A stretch of DNA of 39,814 bases from Acidobacteriota bacterium (lineage in GTDB: Bacteria > Acidobacteriota > Vicinamibacteria > Vicinamibacterales > UBA2999), in the NCBI GenBank assembly GCA_021731165.1, contig JAKFXY010000055.1, forward strand, positions 1-39,814. The letters run 5' to 3'. Under the pieces are notes generated by a model. The model was given only the letters and a program-made list of their open reading frames with translations. It was not told where the DNA came from and searched no databases. The translations under genes and the position numbers were made by a program. Each line of letters opens with the position of its first letter. Positions within the stretch are counted from its first letter, which is position 1. This document shows, in pieces, positions 1 to 7,995 of the stretch.

Positions 1-765
1 GGAGTGGCCCGGGCTCAGGCGATTCGCGGTGCCGTTCCACACCGCCTTCGTTGCGGCTTCAACAAGCGGCTGCGGGTCGTGATCTCGCCAAGCCTCGGGA
101 TCGCCCGCCGTGACCACCGCGATGCAGTCGGGCTCCTCCCGCTCGGCACCCACGAAGTCCGCCTCGCGATCGAGACCGAGCACGGTTGCCACCTCCGCAT
201 CCGACCATCTCGAGAGCAGCGCCAGCCGCCAGCCGAGTAGATCCGCGGCAACTCGTAACGCACCGATCGCGTGGCCGACGTCGTGCTGGCAGTATCGAAA
301 CGCCCGCTCTCCGTACTTCCAGGCCTCCCGCCAGTGAATTGACGAGAGCCCCACGAAGAAGACGGAGTCGGGGATGTCAACGTCGGTCAGCGTGCAGCGC
401 TCCTCGAGCGCGTGCTCGCGCGGGGCGTAGTGGCAGACGCGCCCCTGCCAAATGACATACGCCTCCGTGGGATGCAGATTGCCGCTCGACGGGTTGACGC
501 GGAGTGCCCAGCGGGCCTGACCGAACTGCTTCCACGCGGACAGTCCCATCGAGCAACGAAGAAACTCCCCGAGAGACCGATCGTCCAATGGTGCCGGCGC
601 GCCGCTCGGCGCAATGCCGGAACCATGGGGGAGATGGCTGAGGCGCACGCCCGCGTACCGCCGAAACGGGTCGGGCTGCGTCGCCCAGTCGAGATACCCG
701 GGCGACCGCGCGAAGCGGCCGAAGTGGTGCTTGGTCGCCTCGTGATAGCGAAGTACCGGGTTCAA
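1..765 (-). CDS. SagB/ThcOx-type nitroreductase family protein (3' end outside window)
   Basis: The frame runs open from a TTG start to the window edge, so the C-terminus is missing (255 codons present). The protein begins NPVLRYHEATKHHFGRF, then LDWATQPDPF, and has RVNPSSGNLHPTEAYVI near residues 95-110. That is the FMN-binding signature of SagB-type nitroreductases, and the N-terminal HExTKH and DW..QP.PF blocks belong to the same subfamily. SagB proteins are FMN oxidoreductases; some oxidise azolines in peptide natural products, but many stand-alone homologues have unknown substrates. The TTG start overlaps the TGA of the upstream 90-residue gene (TTGA), which suggests translational coupling. 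I see no leader peptide or cyclodehydratase gene here, so a RiPP role is not supported. The family is clear; the substrate is unknown. Confidence 0.8.
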   Translation of the reverse strand, partial: MNPVLRYHEATKHHFGRFARSPGYLDWATQPDPFRRYAGVRLSHLPHGSGIAPSGAPAPLDDRSLGEFLRCSMGLSAWKQFGQARWALRVNPSSGNLHPTEAYVIWQGRVCHYAPREHALEERCTLTDVDIPDSVFFVGLSSIHWREAWKYGERAFRYCQHDVGHAIGALRVAADLLGWRLALLSRWSDAEVATVLGLDREADFVGAEREEPDCIAVVTAGDPEAWRDHDPQPLVEAATKAVWNGTANRLSPGHS

Positions 766-1034
766 CCCTCTTTCGACAGCTGCGCCAACCGCTTGTCCAG
801 CTCCGCGATCGCCTGCGTGATCTGTTGCTTGCGCGCCGGATGGGACGTCAGCTCGAGCTGGCGCTGCATCTCCGTCCTCGCGAGCTTCAGCGACCCCATC
901 TGCCGAAGGCGTTCAGGGTCGATACCCTTGGCCGACAACTTCGCCCTTCTCTTCTCCTGCTCCCGCTCTTCCATGCGCTCGGCGAGGCGGGATTCCGCGT
1001 CGACGAGTCCCTCTCCAGCGTCACCCATGCTCAT
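762..1034 (-). CDS. small charged helical protein of unknown function
   Basis: 90 residues, rich in Glu, Lys, Arg and Gln. There are no Pro-rich or hydrophobic segments, and heptad-like stretches such as RLAERMEEREQEKRR and AIAELDKRLAQLSKEG suggest a cytoplasmic helical hairpin or coiled coil. I do not recognise a family. The ATG at 1034 is followed two codons later by another ATG at 1028, and neither has a strong Shine-Dalgarno sequence. Its stop overlaps the start of the SagB-type nitroreductase by two bases, so the two genes are probably co-translated and may work together. Coding potential is supported by the tight overlap and by the absence of a better frame here. Confidence 0.6.
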   Translation of the reverse strand: MSMGDAGEGLVDAESRLAERMEEREQEKRRAKLSAKGIDPERLRQMGSLKLARTEMQRQLELTSHPARKQQITQAIAELDKRLAQLSKEG

Positions 1035-1184
1035 GATGCCGTCCGCGTCTCGTGGTGAAGGTCAATGAGAAAACAAGAAATCAAAACCGCAATACGTGCC
1101 ACGGCATTATACGGTTGGCGTGAACCGGCTGTTTCATGTCAGTGCGCAAGGTGCTATAAACAGACCTCAACCTGGAGAGCGTCC

Positions 1185-1979
1185 ATGAAGATTCTCAAGA
1201 CACTCCTGTCTCTTCTACTCCTCGCGGCGCCGGCGTCAGCCCAAGGCATCACGATGGTCCAGCGCGAAACGCGCAACGGACAGATGACGACCAACCGGAT
1301 GCAGATGGACCGGACACACCTGCGGGCCGAGACTCGAAACGGCACCGAACAAGTGGCCATCGTCTACGACGGCGGCGGCGATCTCGCCAGGATGCTCAAC
1401 CTCGATAAGAAGACCTACGTCGAGATGACGCGGGCCCAGGTACAGCAGATGGGCCAGCAGGTCAGCGGCGCGATGGCGGCCATGCAGGCGCAGATGGCCA
1501 ACATGCCGCCAGAGCAGCGGGCGATGATCGAGCAGATGATGCGCGGTCGTGGCGCGGGAATGCCCGGCATGCCGGGAGCCACCGCGCCCGCCAAGATCGA
1601 GTACCGGCGCTCAGGTGCGGACAAGGTCGGCCAGTGGGCCTGTAACAAGTACGACGGATACCGTGAGCAGGAGAAGGTGGTGGACGTCTGCGCCGCCGAC
1701 CCGTCGGCGCTCGGACTGACAGCCGCCGATTTCGACGTCACCCGCAAGCTGGCCGACTTCCTCAAGGGGCTCATGCCCCAGGCCGCCGATCAGATGTCCG
1801 TGCTCGGCACGGCCGAGGAGCAGGGGTTTGCCGGCTTCCCCCTCAAGCGGACCTCGTATCGGAACGGCGCGGTCGAGTCGGTGAGCGAGCTGACCGAACT
1901 TCGCCGCGAAGCGATACCGTCTGGCACCTTCGACGTGCCAGCGGGGTTCCGTCGCGAGGCGATGCCCGGCGTCCAGTAG
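1185..1979 (+). CDS. secreted Met-rich protein, DUF4412-like
   Basis: The start is placed at the ATG at 1185 and not at the longer open frame, because GGAG at 1174-1177 lies 7 bases upstream and the product then begins with a clean signal peptide (MKILKTLLSLLLLAAPASAQ). The mature protein of about 245 residues has a block reading LNLDKKTYVEMTRAQVQQMG, the kind of 'tyrosine plus Glu/Met' strand seen in DUF4412 outer-envelope proteins. A Met- and Gln-rich central stretch follows (about residues 85-130, with MPGMPG), and there are two Cys (VGQWACNKYDGY and VDVCAAD) that could form a disulfide. It probably acts in the periplasm or on the outer membrane. The function is unknown and the DUF4412 assignment is tentative. 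The gene stands alone between the minus-strand nitroreductase genes and yajQ. A TATAAA hexamer at about 1154 could be its -10 box. Confidence 0.75.
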   Translation: MKILKTLLSLLLLAAPASAQGITMVQRETRNGQMTTNRMQMDRTHLRAETRNGTEQVAIVYDGGGDLARMLNLDKKTYVEMTRAQVQQMGQQVSGAMAAMQAQMANMPPEQRAMIEQMMRGRGAGMPGMPGATAPAKIEYRRSGADKVGQWACNKYDGYREQEKVVDVCAADPSALGLTAADFDVTRKLADFLKGLMPQAADQMSVLGTAEEQGFAGFPLKRTSYRNGAVESVSELTELRREAIPSGTFDVPAGFRREAMPGVQ

Positions 1980-2043
1980 CCGCGTCGTTCGAGTCGCGCC
2001 GCACGTGCCGACGGAGCACTCCTTCGGCTAACATGTTCGGCGC

Positions 2044-2547
2044 ATGGCCGAACAGAACTCGTTCGACATCACGTCGAATGTCGATCTGCAGGAAGTGGAC
2101 AACGCACTGAACCAGGCGCGGAAGGAAGTCGCGCAACGCTACGACTTCAAGGGAACGAAGGCCTCCATCGACTTCGACCCCAAGGAGCTGAAGCTGGTGC
2201 TCGCCGCCGATGACGAGTTCAAGCTCAATGCGCTTTGGGAGATCGTATCGACGCGACTGGTCCGGCGGAACGTGCCGGTAAAGAACCTCACCCGTGGCGC
2301 CGCCCTGCCCGCCGCCAACAGCACCATCCGTCAGGAAATCACTCTGCAACAGGGAATCCCCGGCGAGAAGGCCAAGGACATCGTCAAGTTCCTGAAAGAC
2401 GCCAAGCTGAAGAAGGTGCAGGCGTCCATTCAGGGCGATCAGCTCCGCGTGGTCTCGCCTTCAAGAGACGAGCTGCAGGAAGTCATGCGCTTGCTTCGGG
2501 AGCAGGATTTCGGCGTCGCGCTGCAGTTCGGCAACTATCGCGGCTGA
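2044..2547 (+). CDS. yajQ: YajQ family nucleotide / cyclic di-GMP-binding protein
   Basis: 167 residues, the normal length for YajQ (UPF0234). Family blocks are present throughout: SFDITSNVDLQEVDNAL at the N-terminus, RYDFKG near residue 38, the central VKNLTRG, the AKDIVKFLKD helix, and the terminal ALQFGNYR. The fold is two ferredoxin-like halves. Homologues bind cyclic di-GMP or nucleotides and affect transcription or translation. It is cytoplasmic. The ATG gives the usual family N-terminus, although no strong Shine-Dalgarno sequence precedes it. It stands alone and converges on the receiver-domain gene, with a short inverted repeat between them. The family call is firm; its signal and target here are unknown. 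Confidence 0.95.
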   Translation: MAEQNSFDITSNVDLQEVDNALNQARKEVAQRYDFKGTKASIDFDPKELKLVLAADDEFKLNALWEIVSTRLVRRNVPVKNLTRGAALPAANSTIRQEITLQQGIPGEKAKDIVKFLKDAKLKKVQASIQGDQLRVVSPSRDELQEVMRLLREQDFGVALQFGNYRG

Positions 2548-2549
2548 CG

Positions 2550-2572
2550 CCGGAACGGCCCGTCAGTTCCGG
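2550..2572. terminator. inverted repeat between convergent genes
   Basis: CCGGAAC at 2550-2556 pairs with GTTCCGG at 2566-2572 around a 9-base loop. It lies exactly where yajQ (plus) and the receiver-domain gene (minus) converge, and it overlaps the last codons of the latter. No T-run follows on either side, so termination activity is inferred from position and pairing only. Confidence 0.4.
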
Positions 2573-2982
2573 ACGCCGTATCGGGCGACGTCGAGCGTCC
2601 AGGCAAGAGCCAACGTCGAAAAGGGCTTCAGGAGGAACGGCGCGTTGAGCCGCTGCCCGGGGACGAATCCAGACATGAAGACAATGCGCACTGCCGGCAC
2701 CAGCGCCATGGCTGCATAGGCGACCGCGCGGCCGTCGAGATCCGGCAGGCGCAGGTCGATCAGGAGCAGCTCGAACGGAAAGCCCATCTCCATCACTCGA
2801 ATCGCTTCCTCGCCGTTGTTCACCGAGATCACGTCGTAGCCAAGCACGTCGAGTTGCCGATCCACGGCCAGCCTAGCCAAGGGGTCGTCATCCACAAGGA
2901 GCACACGGCGCCGGCCGGTCACGATGCCGACGACGATGACGCCTTCCTCGACGGTAGTCAACCTATACTTCCTATTGAACAT
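2563..2982 (-). CDS. stand-alone receiver-domain response regulator
   Basis: 139 residues made of one CheY-like receiver with no output domain. The acidic cluster is LLVDDDP (D31-D33), the phosphoacceptor is D76 in LLLIDLRLPDLDG, the switch Ser is S104 in VFMSG, and the conserved Lys is K119 in LLKP. Single-domain receivers act through partner proteins or in phosphorelays. No kinase gene is adjacent. The first 24 residues (MFNRKYRLTTVEEG...) precede the receiver strand and may not be translated: the region upstream of the ATG is AT-rich, has a poor ribosome-binding site, and a GTG at codon 21 (just before the receiver strand) is an alternative start. The gene is divergent from the XRE regulator; both promoters must lie in about 60 bases unusually rich in A and T for this window. 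Confidence 0.85.
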   Translation of the reverse strand: MFNRKYRLTTVEEGVIVVGIVTGRRRVLLVDDDPLARLAVDRQLDVLGYDVISVNNGEEAIRVMEMGFPFELLLIDLRLPDLDGRAVAYAAMALVPAVRIVFMSGFVPGQRLNAPFLLKPFSTLALAWTLDVARYGVRN

Positions 2983-3043
2983 ACTTTTACAGGGTTTAGC
3001 GCGTCGGATACCGTCGCCATACTGCCGGCCAGGGGTGTCTCAC

Positions 3044-3382
3044 GTGACGGACCTACGTGGACGGTTTGGTGGCCGCTTGAAACAGCTCCGCCGTGCCAAG
3101 CGGCTTACTCAGGAGCAGCTCGCCGAGCGCGCCGGGCTCAGCTACAAGTTCATTGGCGAGGTCGAGCGAGGGAAGGGCAACCCGACGTTGACAACGCTGT
3201 CGGTCATCAGCGAGGCGCTCGGCGTCCGGCTCGTGGATCTCCTGGCGCTCGATACCGACCGGCCGCGCCTGACCCCGCGACAAGCGTTGCATGTGCGAGA
3301 AGCGCTGGCCTCTCTTGAAACCCTGGTCGAATGGGCGTCCCCCACGGACACCCGCAAACCGAGCCGCCGCAAACCAGTCTAG
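3044..3382 (+). CDS. XRE family helix-turn-helix regulator
   Basis: The start is set at the GTG at 3044, which has AGGGG 8 bases upstream; the longer ATG frame would run into the divergent receiver gene. The 112-residue product has a Cro/C1-type HTH over about residues 8-67 (LKQLRRAKRLTQEQLAERAG, then SYKFIGEVERGKGNPTLTTL, then ALGVRLVDLLAL). This is the SinR-like subgroup with a short C-terminal tail. It is a cytoplasmic DNA-binding protein, likely a dimer. The tail holds a basic patch near the end (KPSRRKPV). Its target is unknown; the AT-rich gap upstream, shared with the receiver gene, is the obvious first candidate for autoregulation. Confidence 0.85.
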   Translation: MTDLRGRFGGRLKQLRRAKRLTQEQLAERAGLSYKFIGEVERGKGNPTLTTLSVISEALGVRLVDLLALDTDRPRLTPRQALHVREALASLETLVEWASPTDTRKPSRRKPV

Positions 3383-3474
3383 ACGGCCCCGAAGGCCGTG
3401 ACGCCGGCCTCGTCCCCACGCGATGATGGCGCTCGCGAGCGTTTCCCTGTCTAATCCCTGAGGCCGCGTCACAC

Positions 3475-4725
3475 ATGGTTTGGACCATCATCGGCGTGAC
3501 GTTCATCGTCTGGCTCGCGTTCGTGGTTCTGTTCTCGCCACGCATCGACTACCGTGTCACGCTCCCCCTCCGGCCCGATGGCGACGAGTTTCTCCGCGTC
3601 TTCCAGGCCACCTGCCAGGCCGTCGTCCACCGCCACAACCGAGCGGAGGTCTTCACCAACGGCGCGCGGTTCTACCCCGCGATGAGGGAAGCCATTCGCG
3701 GAGCACAGGCATCAGTCAACTTCGAGGCCTATATCTTCAGCCCGGGCACCGCGGCCGACATGCTGATTGACGCCCTTGTGGAGCGGGCCAATGCCGGCGT
3801 GGAGGTCCGGCTGGTGTTCGACGCGATCGGCAGCTCCGACATGAGCGGCGAACCCCTGCGGCGCCTGCGCGACGCGGGCTGTGGCGTCTACTTCTACCAA
3901 CCGATGCAGTGGTATCGCCTCCATCGCATGAACAACCGTACCCACCGCGAGCTGCTCGTGGTTGACGGCACGGTCGCGTTCACGGGCGGCGCCGGCGTGG
4001 CGGATTGGTGGCTGAAGGAGGATGGCGGGACGCCAGCGTGGCGCGACACGATGGTGAGCATTCAAGGGCCCGTCGTAAGCGCGCTCCAGGGAGTGTTTGC
4101 CGAGAATTGGCTCGAGTGTTGCGGTGAGATTCTGACCGGTCCGCGCCATTGGCCGGTGCCCAGGGAAGTGGGCGCCACGGAGGCCATGCTGATCAAGAGC
4201 TCACCGTCGGATCGCGCCACCGCATCGCGCGTCGCGTTCCAGATGCTGATCGAAGGAGCGGCCAGGTCCGTCGATATCTGCACGCCCTACTTTCTGCCCG
4301 ATCGCGCCATGCGGCGGGCACTCGCCGCCGCCGCCCAGCGTGGCGTCACGGTGCGCGTCATCGTCCCTGGAGCGCTTTGCGACCAGCGGCTCGTGCGCCT
4401 CGCCAGCCGGCGGATGTACGGCGAGCTGCTCCGGAGCGGGGTGCGCATCTTCGAGTACCGGCCATCCATGACGCACGTGAAGGCGCTGATTGTGGACGAC
4501 ACGTGGGCGATGATCGGCACCACGAACGTGGACAACCGATCGTTCGAGCACAACGATGAAGTGAACGTCGCGTTCCGCGAAGCCGCGGTGACGGCGCGGC
4601 TTCGCGGAGACGTTGAGTCCGATCGGCTCTCGAGCGACGAAGTCACGATGGACGTCTGGAGCGCACGTCCCGTGCTCGAGAAGCTCGTGGAGCCGATCTG
4701 CTGGATCCTCGAACGCCAGCAGTAG
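3475..4725 (+). CDS. phospholipase D-like / cardiolipin synthase B-type protein
   Basis: 416 residues, close to ClsB (YbhO) length. One N-terminal membrane segment (about residues 3-21) precedes two PLD domains. The first catalytic motif reads THRELLVVDG (H157, E159, D164), where the family normally has HxK; the Lys is replaced by Glu. It is followed by the usual VAFTGG. The second motif is complete: MTHVKALIVDD (H334, K336, D341), followed by the typical IGTTNVDNRSFEHNDEVNV. ClsB-type enzymes join phosphatidylglycerol and another headgroup donor to make cardiolipin at the inner membrane. Substrate cannot be read from sequence. The Glu substitution might reduce or alter activity, or it may be a normal feature of this subgroup. 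It is a single gene with no clear operon partner. Confidence 0.88.
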   Translation: MVWTIIGVTFIVWLAFVVLFSPRIDYRVTLPLRPDGDEFLRVFQATCQAVVHRHNRAEVFTNGARFYPAMREAIRGAQASVNFEAYIFSPGTAADMLIDALVERANAGVEVRLVFDAIGSSDMSGEPLRRLRDAGCGVYFYQPMQWYRLHRMNNRTHRELLVVDGTVAFTGGAGVADWWLKEDGGTPAWRDTMVSIQGPVVSALQGVFAENWLECCGEILTGPRHWPVPREVGATEAMLIKSSPSDRATASRVAFQMLIEGAARSVDICTPYFLPDRAMRRALAAAAQRGVTVRVIVPGALCDQRLVRLASRRMYGELLRSGVRIFEYRPSMTHVKALIVDDTWAMIGTTNVDNRSFEHNDEVNVAFREAAVTARLRGDVESDRLSSDEVTMDVWSARPVLEKLVEPICWILERQQ

Positions 4726-4732
4726 GTTCGCG

Positions 4733-5062
4733 CTAGCGAGACCGCCGCCTCTCGAACCGGTCGAGGCGCTGCTTCATGCGTGCCTCGCGGTCGGCTTCGA
4801 GCTGCTTCGCCTTGGCGAGCTGCTCCGGCGTCAGCAGCGCGAAGATTTCGTCGCGCACGCCGTCCCTGTGACGCTGCACGATGTCGCGCACCTGCTGGCG
4901 CTGCACGTCGCTCAACTCGAGCCCGCGAAGCGCGAGACCCGGGCCTCCGGGACCGCCAGATCCACCGCGGCGACCGGCGGGAGGGCCCTGCGCGAACGCC
5001 ACGCTGCCGACCACGAACAGCTGCACGACCGCCACGGCCACCATTACTCGAAATCGATTCAT
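4733..5062 (-). CDS. Spy/CpxP-like (LTxxQ) periplasmic protein
   Basis: The start is the ATG at 5062, preceded by GGAGGAAG; the longer frame would read through the upstream promoter element. The 109-residue protein has a signal peptide (MNRFRVMVAVAVVQLFVVGSVAFAQ), a Gly/Pro/Arg-rich linker, then an all-helical region carrying two LTxxQ-type motifs, LSDVQRQQVRDI and LTPEQLAKAKQLE. That is the Spy/CpxP pattern, although it is shorter than E. coli Spy. Such proteins act as periplasmic chaperones or stress and metal sensors, often under control of an envelope two-component system. A near-identical 47-bp element upstream also precedes the export operon next to the kinase/regulator pair, so joint control is likely (inference). 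Confidence 0.8.
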   Translation of the reverse strand: MNRFRVMVAVAVVQLFVVGSVAFAQGPPAGRRGGSGGPGGPGLALRGLELSDVQRQQVRDIVQRHRDGVRDEIFALLTPEQLAKAKQLEADREARMKQRLDRFERRRSR

Positions 5063-5117
5063 GACTTCCTCCGTCTGAGAATTCGCGTGTACGTCACGCG
5101 CGTTGTTGTCGCTCCTC

Positions 5118-5164
5118 CATTGGACAGGAGGTCTTTGGCAGCACCGTGACACGCCTGTGAAAAA
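5118..5164. repeat. direct-repeat element, copy 1, upstream of the Spy-like gene
   Basis: Matches 10052-10098 over 47 bases with a single mismatch, in the same orientation; 41 bases are identical. It ends 56 bases before the Spy-like start codon on the minus strand. Inside it, GTGA recurs with an 11-base period (GTGA-N7-GTGAA), the spacing expected of tandem half-sites bound by OmpR/PhoB-type regulators. The regulatory role is inferred from the duplication and from the second copy beside such a regulator. Confidence 0.75.
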
Positions 5165-5208
5165 TCGGTGGCCAGAGCGCGGACGACCTCGCGAGCAGGT
5201 CAGATCCG

Positions 5209-6747
5209 CTATGTGGCCGGCGCCTCCTGCGCGAGATCGAAGTCTGCGAGCGCCGTCCCGTAGTCGAGCTGGGCGCGCAGTTCGTTGGTTTCCGCCGTCG
5301 CGAGGTCGCGCTGCGCCTGCAGCACGAAGAACGTGGTCGAGAGCCCCACGTCGCGACGCGCTTGCTCAGCCTCGAGACGGCGCGCCGCCAGCGCGCGCGC
5401 GGCGGACGCCGCCTTCACTTGCTCCTCGGCGCTGCGTACTTGCTGCGCGGCACGCGTCACGGCGGCCGTCACCCGCAGCTCCAGGCTCGCAAGCTGCGCG
5501 TCAACCTGCTTCCGAGCCACATCCGCCTGCGCATATCTGGCGTTTGCCGCTCGATTCCCGATCGGCATCGTCACGCTGACGCCCACGGTCCACGTCGGGT
5601 AGCTCAGCCCACCGATGGACTGCAGCACGTCCCAGTAGCTCCCCGACACAGTACCGATGACCTCGCTGCCGAGTGACGTGGTCGATCGGAGCACCTGCGT
5701 GCCGCCGATACCACTCAGCGTGTAGCCGCCGACGAGGTCAACGGCGGGCTTCCGCTGGTCGTCGAACAATCTCAGACTGACGTCGCTCGACTGCCGGACA
5801 CGGCGCGCACGGTCTAGGTCCGTTCGGTTGGCGACAGCCTTCGAAATCGCCTGCGGAAGGTCGATAGCACGCACGCTCTCGGCCGGCCGGTCCGTGGGCA
5901 CAATGGTGGCCTTCCAGACGGCGTCGGTGGCATTGGCCACAATCAGTGCCTTGAGCGCCACTTGCGCATCGCGCCAGGCCCCTTCCGCCTGCACGCTGGC
6001 CTGGTGGCGCGAGGCCACCTCCGCCTCCGATTCCAGGACGTCGATTGGTGCCACCGTGCCGAGGTCCACGCGGCGTTGGTTGTCATCGCGCTGCCGCACG
6101 GCCAGCGCCTCTGAACGCTGCGCGGTGGCCAGTGCATCCACGGTGTAGACCAGCTCCCAGTACGCGCGTCGCACGCCGGCAAGGAGCGTGGCCGTCTCCT
6201 GGCGGAGCTCGACGTCGGCGATGCCGCGTGAGATATCCGCCTGCGCGATCGCGGCACGCGTGGCATCGAACCTCAGCCCGCGCAGAAGCGGCTGAGAGAT
6301 CGACGCGGCAACCGCGGACGCAAAGCTTGGGTTATAGGTCGAATAGATGCTCGACGTGGCGCTGCGACTGCCAGTGAAATCGAGAGACACCAATCCGCCC
6401 CAGGGGACGAGCTGGGACACCCCGGTCGAGTACGACGCCGCGTCGCTCCTCACCGACGTCTGTCCGCCAGAAAGCTGAGTCGTTGATGGGTTGGTCTGCG
6501 ATCGCTCGGTGAGCGACGCCACGAAGGTCGGGCTATAGGCGGCCCTTGTCTCGGCGGACGCGAAGTCCGCGCCTTCTGTCCCGAGCCGGGCATAGGCGAG
6601 ACCTGGGTTGCGATCAACAGCCCGGCGCTCAGCATCCTGAAGCGACAGCGGAACCGCCGCGGCTGTGGAAACCCGCGCCGGCGTCGTCTGCGCCATGACT
6701 GGCGCGGCGAGGGCAAGCGCGAACACGAACGTCCTTAGTCGCATCAT
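5209..6747 (-). CDS. TolC family outer-membrane efflux protein
   Basis: 512 residues with a signal peptide (MMRLRTFVFALALAAPVMAQ). Two outer-membrane-efflux repeats are recognisable. The first starts at LSLQDAERRAVDRNPGLAYARL and includes AQADISRGIADVELRQETA; the second has the ARYAQADVARKQVDAQLASLELRV helix and the TTFFVLQAQRDLATAE signature, with LDYGTALADFDLA at the end. TolC proteins are trimeric channels that span the outer membrane and the periplasm. Its ATG overlaps the stop of the ABC permease by four bases (ATGA), making it the last gene of the export operon. The operon thus supplies all parts of a MacAB-TolC-type tripartite pump. Cargo is unknown. Confidence 0.93.
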   Translation of the reverse strand: MMRLRTFVFALALAAPVMAQTTPARVSTAAAVPLSLQDAERRAVDRNPGLAYARLGTEGADFASAETRAAYSPTFVASLTERSQTNPSTTQLSGGQTSVRSDAASYSTGVSQLVPWGGLVSLDFTGSRSATSSIYSTYNPSFASAVAASISQPLLRGLRFDATRAAIAQADISRGIADVELRQETATLLAGVRRAYWELVYTVDALATAQRSEALAVRQRDDNQRRVDLGTVAPIDVLESEAEVASRHQASVQAEGAWRDAQVALKALIVANATDAVWKATIVPTDRPAESVRAIDLPQAISKAVANRTDLDRARRVRQSSDVSLRLFDDQRKPAVDLVGGYTLSGIGGTQVLRSTTSLGSEVIGTVSGSYWDVLQSIGGLSYPTWTVGVSVTMPIGNRAANARYAQADVARKQVDAQLASLELRVTAAVTRAAQQVRSAEEQVKAASAARALAARRLEAEQARRDVGLSTTFFVLQAQRDLATAETNELRAQLDYGTALADFDLAQEAPAT

Positions 6748-7964
6748 TCGAACCTCAATGCCTCGATCGGGTCGAGTGCGGCGGCCTTGCGGGCCGGATA
6801 GAAGCCAAAAAAGATGCCGATGGCGGCGGCGAACGCGAACGACATGGCCACCGCATCAGGCGAGACAACCGCGGGCCAGCCGGCGAATCGGCTGACGGCG
6901 GATGCGGCGCCGAACCCAAGCCCGATACCCACCGCGCCCCCGGCGAGGCTGAGCACAATCGCTTCCACCAGGAACTGGCGCAGCACGTCGAGGTCCCGGG
7001 CACCCACCGACAAGCGGAGGCCAATCTCGCGCGTCCGCTCGGTCACGGACACAAGCATGATGTTCATGATTCCGATCCCGCCGACGAGCAGCGACACGGC
7101 CGCGATCCCCGCGAGCAGATAGGTCATCGTCGTCGTGGTCGAGGTGAGAACCGTCGCGATCTCCTCGAGCGTACGGACGAGGAAGTCGTTGTCCTCACCG
7201 GGCGCAATCTTGTGGCGCACCGTGAGCAGATCGGTGATGCCCTGCGTCACTGTGTCGAGCGGCACGCCGTCGGCGGCCGAGATCGTGATGTTCTGGAGGT
7301 GCGTCTGCCCAAGCAGCTTCTTCTGCACGGTCGTGTACGGGGCGATCACCGTATCGTCCTGGTCCTGCCCGTTCGCGCCCTGCCCTTTGGTGGTGAGCAC
7401 TCCCAGCACCTTGAACGGCTGGTTCTTGATGCGCACGACAGCACCCGTCGGATCGGCACCAGCGCCGAACAACTGATCGCGGACCACCGAACCGAGCACC
7501 ACCACTTTCGAGGCGCGCGTCACGTCCTGCTCGGTGAAGAAGGCGCCGAACTGCATCGGCCAGGCCCTGAGCTCCGCAAGCGCCTGACCCGCACCCTGGA
7601 TCTGCGTGCCCCAGTTCCCGGACTCCGCCACCAATTGTGCGCGTGTGTTGACGCCCGGCGACATGTAACGAATCCCTGGCACCTCGCGACGAATCGCCTC
7701 GGCGTCCTCGGGCGTCAGCGTCGTGGTGTTTCCCTGTCCCTGGCGCACGGGCCCGAACGGACCGGAGCCGGCATTCACCATCACGATGTTCGAGCCGGCG
7801 CTCTTGATTTGCGTCTCAATCGATATGCGTGCCCCGTTGCCGATAGCCACCATGACGATGACGGCGGCGACGCCGATGATCATGCCGAGCGCGGTGAGCG
7901 CCGTGCGCATCGCGTTGCGGCGAAGGGCCTTGAGGGCGACGATGAACGTCATGGCTATGGACAT
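6744..7964 (-). CDS. MacB-type ABC transporter permease
   Basis: 406 residues with the MacB-type layout: one membrane helix at about residues 20-42 (LTALGMIIGVAAVIVMVAIG), a large periplasmic domain (MacB_PCD, about 45-270), and three C-terminal helices with the FtsX domain, including GGIGIMNIMLVSVTERTREIG and the ending RKAAALDPIEALRFE. GGAGAAG lies just upstream of the ATG. MacB-type permeases do not pump across the membrane themselves; they use ATP hydrolysis to drive periplasmic substrates through the TolC channel. In E. coli the ATPase is fused to the permease; here it is encoded separately (7996-8763), which is the commoner arrangement. The gene lies between the ATPase and tolC. Confidence 0.93.
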   Translation of the reverse strand: MSIAMTFIVALKALRRNAMRTALTALGMIIGVAAVIVMVAIGNGARISIETQIKSAGSNIVMVNAGSGPFGPVRQGQGNTTTLTPEDAEAIRREVPGIRYMSPGVNTRAQLVAESGNWGTQIQGAGQALAELRAWPMQFGAFFTEQDVTRASKVVVLGSVVRDQLFGAGADPTGAVVRIKNQPFKVLGVLTTKGQGANGQDQDDTVIAPYTTVQKKLLGQTHLQNITISAADGVPLDTVTQGITDLLTVRHKIAPGEDNDFLVRTLEEIATVLTSTTTTMTYLLAGIAAVSLLVGGIGIMNIMLVSVTERTREIGLRLSVGARDLDVLRQFLVEAIVLSLAGGAVGIGLGFGAASAVSRFAGWPAVVSPDAVAMSFAFAAAIGIFFGFYPARKAAALDPIEALRFE

Positions 7965-7995
7965 GGCTTCTCCAGGCGCTTCTCCCGGCGGATCC

